Source of the DNA: Zoogloea sp041908905
GTDB lineage: Bacteria > Pseudomonadota > Gammaproteobacteria > Burkholderiales > Rhodocyclaceae
DNA: 64,000 bases
Assembly (NCBI RefSeq): GCF_041908905.1
Contig: NZ_JAYREK010000013.1
Span: 1 to 64,000, forward strand
Reading direction: 5' to 3'
Shown here: positions 20,840 to 33,996 of the stretch, one piece after another
How the letters are laid out: each line of letters begins with the position of its first letter
How positions within the stretch are numbered: position 1 is the first letter of the stretch
Position numbers and translations under genes: made by a program
Notes under the pieces: generated by a model
What the model saw: the letters and a program-made list of their open reading frames with translations, nothing else
Told to the model about the DNA's origin: nothing
Database searches by the model: none

Positions 20840-21982
20840 GTGTCAACTTTCCCGCCCGCCATTCTTGCTCTTGCCGACGGGACGGTGTTTTACGGAAAGG
20901 GCATCGGGGCGATAGGTGTTACGACCGGTGAGGTGGTGTTCAACACCTCCATGTCCGGTTACCAGGAAATCCTCACCGACCCGAGCTACTGCCGCCAGAT
21001 CGTCACTCTCACCTATCCGCACATCGGAAACACGGGCGTCAACCGCGAAGACTGCGAGGCCGACAAGGTCTACGCCGCCGGTCTGGTGGTTCGCGACCTG
21101 CCCCTGGTGGCGTCCAACTGGCGCTCGGAGCAGTCGCTGGATGCCTACCTCAAAGCCGAAAACATCGTCGCCATCGCCGGTCTCGACACCCGCAAGCTCA
21201 CCCGCATCCTGCGTGAGAAGGGTGCCCAGAGCGGCTGCATCATGACCGCCGCCACCCAGGCCGAACTTAACGCCGATGCCGCCGTGGCCCAGGCACGCGC
21301 CTTCTCCGGCCTGGCCGGCCTCGATCTCGCCAAGGTCGTCTCCGCCTCCGAGCCCTACGCCTGGACCGAGGGCGAGTGGAAGCTCGGCAAGGGCTATGTC
21401 GCCCAGCAGGAGGCCCGCTTCCATGTGGTGGCCTACGACTATGGCGTCAAGCGCAACATCCTGCGCATGCTCGCCGAGCGCGGCTGCCGCCTCACCGTGG
21501 TGCCGGCCCAGACGCCCGCCTCCGAAGTGCTGGCGATGAATCCCGATGGCGTCTTCCTGTCCAACGGTCCCGGCGATCCGGAGCCCTGCGACTACGCCAT
21601 CGCGGCAATCCGCGAGATCGTCGCCAAAGGCGTGCCGACCTTCGGCATCTGCCTCGGCCACCAGCTGCTGGCCCTGGCCTCCGGCGCCCGGACGATGAAG
21701 ATGAAGTTTGGCCACCACGGCGCCAACCACCCGGTCAAGGACCTCGACTCCGGTCAGGTGCTGATCACCAGTCAGAACCACGGTTTCGCCGCCGATGTCG
21801 CCACCCTGCCGGATAACGTGCGCGCTACCCACGTCTCGCTGTTCGACGGCAGCCTCCAGGGCCTGGCCCGCACCGACGCGCCGGCCTTCTCGTTCCAGGG
21901 CCACCCGGAAGCCAGCCCCGGTCCCCATGACGTGGCTTACCTGTTCGATCGATTCATTTCGCTGATGGAGGCGAAGGGCTGA
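20840..21982 (+). CDS. carA: Carbamoyl-phosphate synthase small subunit (glutaminase)
   Basis: CarA releases ammonia from glutamine and channels it to CarB for carbamoyl phosphate, the precursor of arginine and pyrimidines. The GTG at 20840 is preceded by GAGGAG at good spacing and gives 380 residues, the family norm. In-frame ATGs at 20786 and 20801 would only add poorly conserved residues. The N-terminal half begins with the conserved PPAILALADGTVFYGKGIGA. The class I glutaminase triad Cys is in GVPTFGICLGHQLLALASGA, and the His/Glu pair is in SFQGHPEASPGPHD. carB follows after 71 bases. Confidence 0.97.
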   Translation: MSTFPPAILALADGTVFYGKGIGAIGVTTGEVVFNTSMSGYQEILTDPSYCRQIVTLTYPHIGNTGVNREDCEADKVYAAGLVVRDLPLVASNWRSEQSLDAYLKAENIVAIAGLDTRKLTRILREKGAQSGCIMTAATQAELNADAAVAQARAFSGLAGLDLAKVVSASEPYAWTEGEWKLGKGYVAQQEARFHVVAYDYGVKRNILRMLAERGCRLTVVPAQTPASEVLAMNPDGVFLSNGPGDPEPCDYAIAAIREIVAKGVPTFGICLGHQLLALASGARTMKMKFGHHGANHPVKDLDSGQVLITSQNHGFAADVATLPDNVRATHVSLFDGSLQGLARTDAPAFSFQGHPEASPGPHDVAYLFDRFISLMEAKG

Positions 21983-22053
21983 AGCCGATCCTTGCGCAGG
22001 CGCGCCCCGGCGCGCCTTTCTCCGCTCATCCGCTTGCCTGCCCCTGAAGAACC

Positions 22054-25274
<3,221 letters not shown>

Positions 25275-25278
<4 letters not shown>

Positions 25279-25751
25279 ACAAGGTTCCCCTGACTGTCGC
25301 CGGGGCTGAAAAGCTCCGGCAGGAACTCCAGCGCCTGAAGACCGTGGATCGTCCCAATGTGATCGCGGCGATCGCCGAGGCGCGCTCCCATGGCGATCTC
25401 TCCGAAAACGCCGAGTACGATGCGGCCAAGGAGCGCCAGGGCTTCATCGAAGGCCGGATCCGCGAGGTGGAGAGCAAGCTCTCCAATGCGCAGATCATCG
25501 ATCCCAAGCTGTTGGATGCCGACGGCCGCTGTGTCTTCGGCGCGACGGTCGAACTCGAGGATCTGGATACCGGTGACACCGTTACCTACCAGATCGTCGG
25601 TGACGACGAGGCCGACATCAAGGAAGGCAAGATCGCGATCAGTTCGCCCATCGCCCGCGCCCTCATCGGCAAGTTCGCCGGTGATGTGGCCGAGGTGCAG
25701 GCGCCGGGCGGCGTTCGCGAACTCGAACTGATCGACGTCCGTTACGTCTGA
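25275..25751 (+). CDS. greA: Transcription elongation factor GreA
   Basis: GreA rescues backtracked RNA polymerase by stimulating transcript cleavage. The 158-residue protein has the N-terminal coiled coil with LTVAGAEKLRQELQRLKTVD and the conserved acidic tip region in GDLSENAEYDAAKERQGFIE. The C-terminal FKBP-like domain ends with SSPIARALIGKFAGDVAEVQ. It overlaps the carB stop by four bases, so it is read from the carAB transcript at least in part. The next gene starts 10 bases after its stop. Confidence 0.98.
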
Positions 25752-25761
25752 CGCGGTCGCC

Positions 25762-26223
25762 ATGCAGCGCTTTGCCGAGCACCTCTACCGCATCTCGATC
25801 ACCCTGTGGGTGGGAGCCCTGTGGGCGATCGGGTATCTGGCGGCGCCGACCCTCTTCCGGGTGCTCGAGGACAGGGGGCTGGCAGGGCGCCTGGCCGGCG
25901 ACATGTTCACTTATGTGGCGTGGCTGGGCATGGCGTTGGCGGCCTACCTGCTCATCTTCGTGGCCCTGCGCAAGGAAGGGGCTGCTTTCAAGAGCAGCGT
26001 CTTCTGGCTGGTGCTGGTGATGCTGTTGCTCACCGTGGCCGGGTATTTCGGCGTCCAGCCGATCCTTGCCCAGCTGAAGGCAGATTCCTTCCCTCGCGAG
26101 GTGATGGAAAGTGCCTTGCGGGACCGCTTTGCCGCCTGGCACGGTGTCTCCAGCGTCGTCTATCTGGTCCAGAGCTTGCTTGGGCTGATTCTGGTCGCGG
26201 TGCAGGATCGCGGTCTTCGTTGA
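25762..26223 (+). CDS. DUF4149 membrane protein
   Basis: A 153-residue inner-membrane protein with about four hydrophobic helices: one at residues 8-30 (ISITLWVGALWAIGYLAAPT), two in the middle, and one near the C-terminus (GVSSVVYLVQSLLGLILVAV). The conserved features WVGALWAIGYLAAPTLF and the late RFAAWHG are characteristic of DUF4149 (TMEM205-like) proteins. In betaproteobacteria this gene almost always sits between greA and the yhbY/rlmE pair, as here, which supports the call. Its function is unknown. It is probably in the carAB-greA transcript. Confidence 0.88.
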   Translation: MQRFAEHLYRISITLWVGALWAIGYLAAPTLFRVLEDRGLAGRLAGDMFTYVAWLGMALAAYLLIFVALRKEGAAFKSSVFWLVLVMLLLTVAGYFGVQPILAQLKADSFPREVMESALRDRFAAWHGVSSVVYLVQSLLGLILVAVQDRGLR

Positions 26224-26267
26224 TCGCGACCCTGCAGTCTGGCGAGCGGTCTGGCAGGCTGGCGGGA

Positions 26268-26726
26268 TCAGTCGGCCGCGTTGCGACGGCTCTTGCTGGG
26301 GGCCGCGAACCAGTGGGTCTTCTTGGGGGCCTTCGCAGTAAGCGACGCGATGCCGCGGCGGGCCGACAGGGCCTTGGCCGATTTGGCCTTCGAGACAGGC
26401 TTCTTCGGGCGCTCGCTGGAGGCGGCCGTGGAAGCTTCTTCCTCACGTTTTTCGCGCCATACCACCAGGGTCTTGCCAATGTGCTGGACAGCCGCCGCCT
26501 GCAATTCGGTGCACACCGTTTCCATGATCGAATCCCGGTGGGCGCGGTCCTCGCCGTAAACGCGAATCTTGATGAGTTCGTGGGCCTGGAGGGCGTGGTC
26601 GATCTCCTTGAGCACGGAGGGCGTGAGCCCGTTGCTGGAGACGCTGACTACCGGGTGCAGGTGGTGGGCTTGCGCACGAAACGCTCGCCGCTGAGCCGGC
26701 GTGAGATCAATCATTTTGAAACCCAT
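26268..26726 (-). CDS. yhbY: YhbY-type CRM-domain RNA-binding protein
   Basis: A small RNA-binding protein of the CRM domain family, associated with pre-50S ribosomal particles. The core is LTPAQRRAFRAQAHHLHPVV, followed by SNGLTPSVLKEIDHALQAHE and LIKIRV, and it contains the conserved GxxG-type loop. After about 95 residues comes a long basic tail rich in Lys/Ala/Ser that is absent from the E. coli protein and may add RNA affinity. ATG 26726 or ATG 26714 could be the start; neither has a clear ribosome-binding site. The gene is divergent from rlmE with only 26 bases between, so their promoters overlap. Confidence 0.93.
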   Translation of the reverse strand: MGFKMIDLTPAQRRAFRAQAHHLHPVVSVSSNGLTPSVLKEIDHALQAHELIKIRVYGEDRAHRDSIMETVCTELQAAAVQHIGKTLVVWREKREEEASTAASSERPKKPVSKAKSAKALSARRGIASLTAKAPKKTHWFAAPSKSRRNAAD

Positions 26727-26752
26727 TGACAAAAGGGCGTAATTGTACCGCG

Positions 26753-27373
26753 ATGAAGCGTAGCAAGACCAGCAAATCCTGGATGGCGGAGCATGTCAAC
26801 GACCCTTTCGTCCAGCGAGCCAAATCGGAAGGGTGGCGGGCCCGGGCGGCCTACAAGTTGATGGAGATCGACGACAAGGACAAGTTGCTGCGTCCGGGCA
26901 TGGTCGTCGTCGACCTCGGTGCGGCGCCGGGTTCGTGGAGCCAGGTGGCGCACAAGCGGGTCGGCGCGTCCGGCCGGGTGTTCGCCCTCGACCTGCTCCC
27001 GATGGAGCCTATTCCCGGGGTTGAATTCATGCAGGGCGACTTTCACGACGAGGTATTCGTGGAGCGCTTCGAGGAAATGCTGGGTGGTCGCCGGGTGGAT
27101 CTTGTAATGTCCGACATTGCGCCCAATATATCCGGTATTCCGAGCAGCGATCAGGCACGATCCATTTACCTCGCCGAACTCGCCCTCGATTTTGCGCAGA
27201 AACACCTGGCCGCGGGGGGGCGCTTTGTCGTCAAAGTCTTTCAGGGGGAGGGGTTCGACGCCTTCCGCAAGCAGATGGAGCGTGATTTCAAGTCGGTGCT
27301 GGTGCGCAAGCCCCAGGCATCCCGCGACCGGAGTCCCGAGGTTTATCTGCTGGGCTCGGGAAAGCGCGGGTAA
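26753..27373 (+). CDS. rlmE: 23S rRNA 2'-O-methyltransferase RlmE (FtsJ/RrmJ)
   Basis: RlmE methylates the 2'-OH of U2552 in 23S rRNA late in 50S assembly. The 206-residue protein starts MKRSKTSKSWMAEHVNDPFV and has the SAM motif I as VVDLGAAPGSWSQVA. The K-D-K-E catalytic set is visible: Lys in ARAAYKLMEIDDK, Asp in DLVMSDIAPNISG, Lys in GGRFVVKVFQGEGF, and Glu in SPEVYLLGSG. It precedes ftsH, the conserved heat-shock pair rlmE-ftsH of many proteobacteria, separated here by 114 bases with inverted repeats. Confidence 0.98.
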   Translation: MKRSKTSKSWMAEHVNDPFVQRAKSEGWRARAAYKLMEIDDKDKLLRPGMVVVDLGAAPGSWSQVAHKRVGASGRVFALDLLPMEPIPGVEFMQGDFHDEVFVERFEEMLGGRRVDLVMSDIAPNISGIPSSDQARSIYLAELALDFAQKHLAAGGRFVVKVFQGEGFDAFRKQMERDFKSVLVRKPQASRDRSPEVYLLGSGKRG

Positions 27374-27419
27374 GTAGAGATCGAGCCATTGTTCCCAGCT
27401 ATGGTTACGATCATTTGAT

Positions 27420-27461
27420 CGATCGAACGATCGGACATAGAATCAGTCTACAAGGTTGTAG
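27420..27461. repeat. Two small perfect inverted repeats upstream of ftsH
   Basis: CGATCG-AA-CGATCG lies at 27420-27433 and CTACAA-GG-TTGTAG at 27448-27461. Both are in the 114-base gap before the ftsH GTG. They could be operators or RNA hairpins; no known regulator matches clearly. Confidence 0.5.
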
Positions 27462-27487
27462 CTCATGTCGGGCTGTCAAGGAATCGT

Positions 27488-29380
<1,893 letters not shown>

Positions 29381-29404
29381 CGCATCGTTTCCCGTCACAC
29401 CCAG

Positions 29405-29428
29405 GGCCGGCTCGACGCCGGCCTTTTT
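29405..29428 (+). terminator. Intrinsic terminator of ftsH
   Basis: GGCCGGC (29405-29411) pairs with GCCGGCC (29417-29423), followed by TTTTT. It lies only 15 bases before folP, so folP needs read-through or its own promoter. Confidence 0.85.
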
Positions 29429-29443
29429 AATTTCGAGGCCCAA

Positions 29444-30301
29444 ATGAGTTCTTCCATTCTCGCCTGCGGTCGCTTTCGGCTGGACATGTCCCAGCCCAAG
29501 ATCATGGCGATCATCAACGTCACCGCCGATTCGTTCTCTGGCGATGGTTGTCCGGATCTCGACACCGCTGTGCGCGCGGCCGAACGGGCGATAAAGGAGG
29601 GTGCCGAGATTCTCGATATCGGCGGCGAGTCGTCCCGGCCGGGTGCCGCCCCCGTTTCGGAGCAGCAGGAGCTGGATCGCGTCGTGCCCTTGGTCGAGGC
29701 GCTGGCGCCGTTAAACATTCCGCTCTCCATCGATACGGTGAAGCCGGCGGTGATGCGGGAGTCGATCCGCGCCGGCGCCGATCTGATCAACGATATCGCG
29801 TCGTTCAGGGCGCCGGGGGCGCTGGAGGTCGTGTGCAGCACCTCGGTGGCTCTGAGTGTCATGCACATGCAGGGTGAGCCCGGTACGATGCAGCGTGCGC
29901 CGAGCTACGGCGACGTCGTCGCCGAGGTGAAGGACTTTCTCGACGATCGGGTCCGGGTCCTCCTCGATCATGGCGTGGTGCGGGAGCGCATCGTGGTCGA
30001 TCCCGGTTTCGGCTTCGGCAAGACGCTGGATCACAATCTGGCGCTGCTGCGGAATCTCGAAGTGTTTGGCGAAGCCGGTTATCCGGTTTTCGTGGGGATG
30101 TCACGCAAGACGATGCTGGGAGCAATCACCGGGCGCGACGTCAACGAACGTGTCTTTGCCGGCGCGGCGGCGGCGTTGTTGGCGGTTCAACGTGGGGCGC
30201 GTATCGTACGCACCCATGACGTCGGCGCAACGCGTGATGTTTTGCGCGTATGGGCAGCCGTCGAGGCAGACAGTCATGCCGGCTTTGCGGCAAAATGCTG
30301 A
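29444..30301 (+). CDS. folP: Dihydropteroate synthase
   Basis: FolP condenses p-aminobenzoate with the pterin pyrophosphate in folate synthesis and is the sulfonamide target. The 285-residue protein has the family blocks MAIINVTADSFSGDG, AEILDIGGESSRPGA, SIDTVKPAVMRESIRAGADL and the C-terminal DPGFGFGKTLDHNLALLRNL, with GMSRKTMLGAITG supplying phosphate-binding residues. The ATG at 29444 gives a normal start. It stands between ftsH and glmM, the order conserved in many proteobacteria. A 29-base gap separates it from glmM. Confidence 0.97.
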   Translation: MSSSILACGRFRLDMSQPKIMAIINVTADSFSGDGCPDLDTAVRAAERAIKEGAEILDIGGESSRPGAAPVSEQQELDRVVPLVEALAPLNIPLSIDTVKPAVMRESIRAGADLINDIASFRAPGALEVVCSTSVALSVMHMQGEPGTMQRAPSYGDVVAEVKDFLDDRVRVLLDHGVVRERIVVDPGFGFGKTLDHNLALLRNLEVFGEAGYPVFVGMSRKTMLGAITGRDVNERVFAGAAAALLAVQRGARIVRTHDVGATRDVLRVWAAVEADSHAGFAAKC

Positions 30302-30330
30302 AATCATGAAAGAGTGCTTGCGAGGGGAAG

Positions 30331-31683
30331 ATGTCTAGAAGGTATTTTGGTACTGATGGTGTGCGTGGATGTGTCGGCGATGCGCCGATCACGCCGGATT
30401 TCTGCCTGCGTCTTGGCTATGCGGCCGGCAAGACCCTGGTGGCCCGCGAGCATTTGCGCCCGGGTGAGCGGCCTGCGGTGATCATCGGCAAAGACACCCG
30501 GATTTCCGGCTACATGCTCGAGTCGGCCCTGGAGGCGGGCTTCTCGGCTGCCGGTGTCGACGTCTTCCTGGCCGGTCCGCTGCCGACGCCGGCGATTGCC
30601 TATCTGACCCGCGCGCTCCGTCTGCAGGCGGGCGTGGTGATCTCCGCTTCGCACAACCCGTTCGAGGATAACGGGATCAAGTTCTTCTCCGCGGCCGGCA
30701 CCAAGCTGCCCGACTCCGTCGAGCTCGAGATCGAGGCGCGGCTGGATGAGCCGATGGGCTGCGAACATTCGGCGGGCCTCGGCAAGGCCCAGCGCATCGA
30801 CGATGCGCGGGGGCGCTACGTCGAGTTCTGCAAGAACACCTTCCCCAACGAGCTCGACCTGCGCGGCCTGAAGATTGCGCTCGACTGTGCCCACGGCGCG
30901 GCCTACATGGTGGCGCCCAAGGTCTTCCACGAACTGGGTGCGGAACTCGTGCTGGTGGGGGTGGAGCCCAACGGCCTCAACATCAACGACAAGGTCGGCG
31001 CGACCTCGCCCCAGAGCATCCGCGACGCCGTGTTGAAGAGCGGGGCCGATCTGGGTATCGCGCTGGACGGCGACGGCGACCGGATCATCATGGTCGACGG
31101 CAAGGGCGGCATCTACGACGGCGACAAGCTGCTGTACGTGATCGCCAAGGCTGCGGTGGCGCAGGGCAACGCGAACGGTGTGGTCGGTACCCTGATGAGC
31201 AATCTCGGCTTCGAGCACGCAGTGGCGCGGCTGGGCCTGCCGTTCGCCCGGGCCAAGGTGGGCGACCGCTATGTGCTCGAAATGATGCACGCCAACGGCT
31301 GGAAGCTGGGGGGCGAGAACTCCGGTCACATCATCTGCCTGGATCGTCACTCGACTGGCGACGGCATCATCGCCGGCCTGCAGGTGCTCGCGGCCCTGTG
31401 CCAGCAGAATTCGACGCTCGACGAGATGTGCGCTGATCTCGTCTTTTATCCGCAGAAGCTCGTCAATGTGCCGATCAAGCCGGGTTTTGCGTGGTCGGAC
31501 AACGACTCGATCAAGGCGGCCGTAGACGCGGCGACCCAGGAGCTTGCAGATACGGGGCGGGTCCTGCTGCGCCCGTCGGGAACCGAGCCCTTACTGCGGG
31601 TGATGGTAGAGGGCAGTGATGGTGAGCAGGTCGAGCGCCTCGCCCACGGTCTCGCCGAGGTCGTGAAGGCAGCGGCAAACTAA
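30331..31683 (+). CDS. glmM: Phosphoglucosamine mutase
   Basis: GlmM converts glucosamine-6-phosphate to glucosamine-1-phosphate for peptidoglycan and LPS. The 450-residue protein begins MSRRYFGTDGVRGCVGDAPI. It carries the phosphoserine loop VVISASHNPFEDNGIKFFSA, the Mg-binding loop ALDGDGDRIIMVD, the sugar-specificity loop GGENSGHIICLD and the C-terminal phosphate site RPSGTEPLLRVMVEG. The length is as expected. It probably shares a transcript with folP. A 149-base gap follows, holding the pst promoter. Confidence 0.98.
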   Translation: MSRRYFGTDGVRGCVGDAPITPDFCLRLGYAAGKTLVAREHLRPGERPAVIIGKDTRISGYMLESALEAGFSAAGVDVFLAGPLPTPAIAYLTRALRLQAGVVISASHNPFEDNGIKFFSAAGTKLPDSVELEIEARLDEPMGCEHSAGLGKAQRIDDARGRYVEFCKNTFPNELDLRGLKIALDCAHGAAYMVAPKVFHELGAELVLVGVEPNGLNINDKVGATSPQSIRDAVLKSGADLGIALDGDGDRIIMVDGKGGIYDGDKLLYVIAKAAVAQGNANGVVGTLMSNLGFEHAVARLGLPFARAKVGDRYVLEMMHANGWKLGGENSGHIICLDRHSTGDGIIAGLQVLAALCQQNSTLDEMCADLVFYPQKLVNVPIKPGFAWSDNDSIKAAVDAATQELADTGRVLLRPSGTEPLLRVMVEGSDGEQVERLAHGLAEVVKAAAN

Positions 31684-31699
31684 ATTTGCTGCAGCGCGA

Positions 31700-31734
31700 C
31701 ATGTAACAAATCTGAAATTTACCAGTCGTAGAAT
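31700..31734 (+). promoter_or_regulatory. Pho box and -10 element of pstS
   Basis: TGTAACA-AATC-TGAAATT (31702-31719) is a direct repeat with an 11-base period and the A/T-rich spacer AATC, as in PhoB boxes. It is followed after about 10 bases by TAGAAT (31729-31734). The spacing matches PhoB-activated promoters in which the box replaces the -35 region. Confidence 0.65.
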
Positions 31735-31832
31735 CAGCCCGGTGTCAGATTCGCGTTGTGCGAACTGGCCCCGGGTTTTTTGTTTCAAGCCGTCAGTGGC
31801 TTTGTGCGGCTCACTCTACGATGGAGAAATTC

Positions 31833-32870
31833 ATGCAAGGTTTCATTCGCGCCTGTACGTTTGTTGTTGCCCTGGGTGGTGCTGGTGTCGCGCAGGCTGT
31901 TGATATTACCGGTGCAGGGGCCACTTTCCCTTACCCCATCTACTCGAAGTGGGCTGAAATCTACAAGGCCAAGACCGGCGTCGGTCTGAACTACCAGTCC
32001 ATCGGCTCCGGTGGTGGCATCAAGCAGATCAAGTCGAAGACCGTCGATTTCGGTGCTTCCGACATGCCGCTGAAGGCTGAAGACCTCGAGAAGGATGGCC
32101 TCGTCCAGTTTCCCGCTGTGATCGGCGGCGTGGTTCCGGTGGTGAATCTCGAAGGGGTCGCGCCGGGCCAGATGAAGATGACCGGCGTCGTGCTGGCCGA
32201 CATCTACATGGGCAAGATCAAGAAGTGGAACGATCCGGCGATCGCTGCGCTGAACAGCGGCGTCAAGCTGCCGGACGAAAACATCACTGTCGTCCGCCGT
32301 GCCGACGGCTCGGGCACGACCTTCCTCTTCACGAATTACCTGTCCAAGGTGTCGGGTGACTGGAAGGACAAGGTCGGTGCCGGTACCGCGGTCCAGTGGC
32401 CGGAAGGTGTCGGTGGCAAGGGCAACGAAGGCGTGGCTTCCTACGTCCAGCGTATCAAGGGCGGCATCGGCTACGTGGAGTACGCCTACGCCAAGAAGAA
32501 CAAGATGATCCACCTGGCGATGAAGAACAAGGCCGGCGAGTTCGTTCAGCCGGATGACCTGACCTTCCAGGCTGCCGCGTCCTTCGCCGAATGGAACAAG
32601 GTGCCGGGCTTCGGCGAGATCCTCACCGAGCAGCCTGGCAAGACCAGCTGGCCGATCACCGGCGCCAGCTTCATCCTGATGCACAAGGTGCAGGCTGATC
32701 CCGCCAAGGGCGCAGAAGTGGTGAAGTTCTTCGACTGGGCTTTCAAGAACGGTCAGAAGACCGCCGAAGAGCTCGACTATGTTGCCCTGCCTGCCGTGCT
32801 GGTCAAGCAGATCGACACCGCTCTCCGTGGTTCCCTCAAGGATGCCGCTGGCAACCCGGTCGTCAAGTAA
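31833..32870 (+). CDS. pstS: Phosphate-binding periplasmic protein PstS
   Basis: PstS captures inorganic phosphate in the periplasm for the PstCAB importer. The ATG at 31833 is preferred because GGAG lies six bases before it. The alternative ATG at 31821 adds four residues. The Sec signal peptide MQGFIRACTFVVALGGAGVA ends at QA-VD. The mature N-terminus DITGAGATFPYPIYSKWAEI and the phosphate-contacting blocks QSIGSGGGIKQIKSKTVDFG, ASDMPL and RADGSGTTFLFTNYLSKV are diagnostic. The mature protein is about 323 residues. A hairpin with a T-run separates it from pstC, which fits the need for excess binding protein. Confidence 0.98.
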   Translation: MQGFIRACTFVVALGGAGVAQAVDITGAGATFPYPIYSKWAEIYKAKTGVGLNYQSIGSGGGIKQIKSKTVDFGASDMPLKAEDLEKDGLVQFPAVIGGVVPVVNLEGVAPGQMKMTGVVLADIYMGKIKKWNDPAIAALNSGVKLPDENITVVRRADGSGTTFLFTNYLSKVSGDWKDKVGAGTAVQWPEGVGGKGNEGVASYVQRIKGGIGYVEYAYAKKNKMIHLAMKNKAGEFVQPDDLTFQAAASFAEWNKVPGFGEILTEQPGKTSWPITGASFILMHKVQADPAKGAEVVKFFDWAFKNGQKTAEELDYVALPAVLVKQIDTALRGSLKDAAGNPVVK

Positions 32871-32889
32871 ATCTCAGGTCTGAAGGGGG

Positions 32890-32925
32890 CAGGGCGGCTG
32901 CGTGGCAGTTCGCCCGCCCTGTTTT
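32890..32925 (+). terminator. Partial terminator between pstS and pstC
   Basis: CAGGGCGG (32890-32897) pairs with CCGCCCTG (32914-32921) and runs into TTTT. Its position after the binding-protein gene suggests partial termination that leaves pstS mRNA more abundant than pstCAB. Confidence 0.65.
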
Positions 32926-32952
32926 GTCGTCGAATCAACACGGTGAGCTGCA

Positions 32953-33996
32953 ATGTCTTCATATAGCACTGCTCTTGGAACCGGAGGCGCTGCCGCGCAA
33001 GGCTCGGCGGTCTCCGGTCAGGCAGGTGGGGTGAAAAAACCCGATCCTTCGCGTGATCGAATGCGTGTGCAACGCCTCCAGGATGCGCTCTTTTTTCAGC
33101 TCACGCGTCTCTTCGCCTTTCTCGTCCTCGCGATCCTGGTCGCGATCCTGGCTTCGCTTTTCTATGGTGCCTGGCCGGCCCTGAAGGAGTTCGGCGCAGG
33201 GTTCCCGTTCAGCGCCGAATGGAATCCGGTGCTCGACAAATTTGGTGGCCTCATTTCGGTGTACGGGACGTTGAGCACGTCCCTGATCGCGCTGATCGTG
33301 GCGGTGCCGGTGAGTTTCGGTATCGCGCTCTTCCTGACCGAGCTGTGCCCCCCCGCGCTGCGAGCCCCGCTGGGCGTGGCGGTCGAGCTGCTGGCCGCGG
33401 TGCCCAGCATCATCTACGGCATGTGGGGCCTGTTCGTCTTTGCTCCGCTCTTTGCCGACTACATCCAGCCGGTCCTGAGCGCCACCTTCGGCAATCTGCC
33501 GTTCGTGGGGGCGCTTTTTCAGGGGCCCCAGAACGGCATCGGGATCCTGTCGGCCGGCTTGATCCTGGCCGTCATGGTCATCCCGTTCATTGCCTCGGTG
33601 ATGCGCGATGTTTTCGAAGTGGTGCCCGGGATTCTTAAAGAGTCGGCCTATGGCCTGGGTGCAACCACCTGGGAGGTGGTCTGGAATGTCGTCCTGCCCT
33701 ACACCCGTGTCGGCGTGATCGGTGGCGTGATGCTCGGTCTCGGCCGTGCGCTCGGCGAAACGATGGCCGTCACCTTCGTCATCGGCAACGCGCACCGCAT
33801 CAGCCCTTCGCTTTACGAGGCGGGCAACAGCATTGCCTCCACGCTGGCCAACGAGTTTGCCGAGGCCGCGTCGGATCTTCATGTCGCGTCGCTGATCGCC
33901 CTTGGCCTGATCCTGTTCTTCGTGACCTTCGTCGTGCTGGCGATTTCCAAAGTTCTGCTGATGCGTCTTCAGCGTAGTGAAGGGGAGAAAACCTGA
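32953..33996 (+). CDS. pstC: Phosphate ABC transporter permease PstC
   Basis: PstC is one of the two membrane subunits of the high-affinity phosphate importer. The 347-residue protein has a cytoplasmic N-terminus of about 45 residues, then six predicted helices. The first helix is FQLTRLFAFLVLAILVAILA, and AVPVSFGIALFLTELC and AVPSIIYGMWGLFVFAPLFA are recognisable. The EAA-type loop that contacts PstB is in ESAYGLGATTWEVVWNVVLP. Its stop overlaps the pstA start by one base (TGATG), so the two are translationally coupled. Confidence 0.97.
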   Translation: MSSYSTALGTGGAAAQGSAVSGQAGGVKKPDPSRDRMRVQRLQDALFFQLTRLFAFLVLAILVAILASLFYGAWPALKEFGAGFPFSAEWNPVLDKFGGLISVYGTLSTSLIALIVAVPVSFGIALFLTELCPPALRAPLGVAVELLAAVPSIIYGMWGLFVFAPLFADYIQPVLSATFGNLPFVGALFQGPQNGIGILSAGLILAVMVIPFIASVMRDVFEVVPGILKESAYGLGATTWEVVWNVVLPYTRVGVIGGVMLGLGRALGETMAVTFVIGNAHRISPSLYEAGNSIASTLANEFAEAASDLHVASLIALGLILFFVTFVVLAISKVLLMRLQRSEGEKT

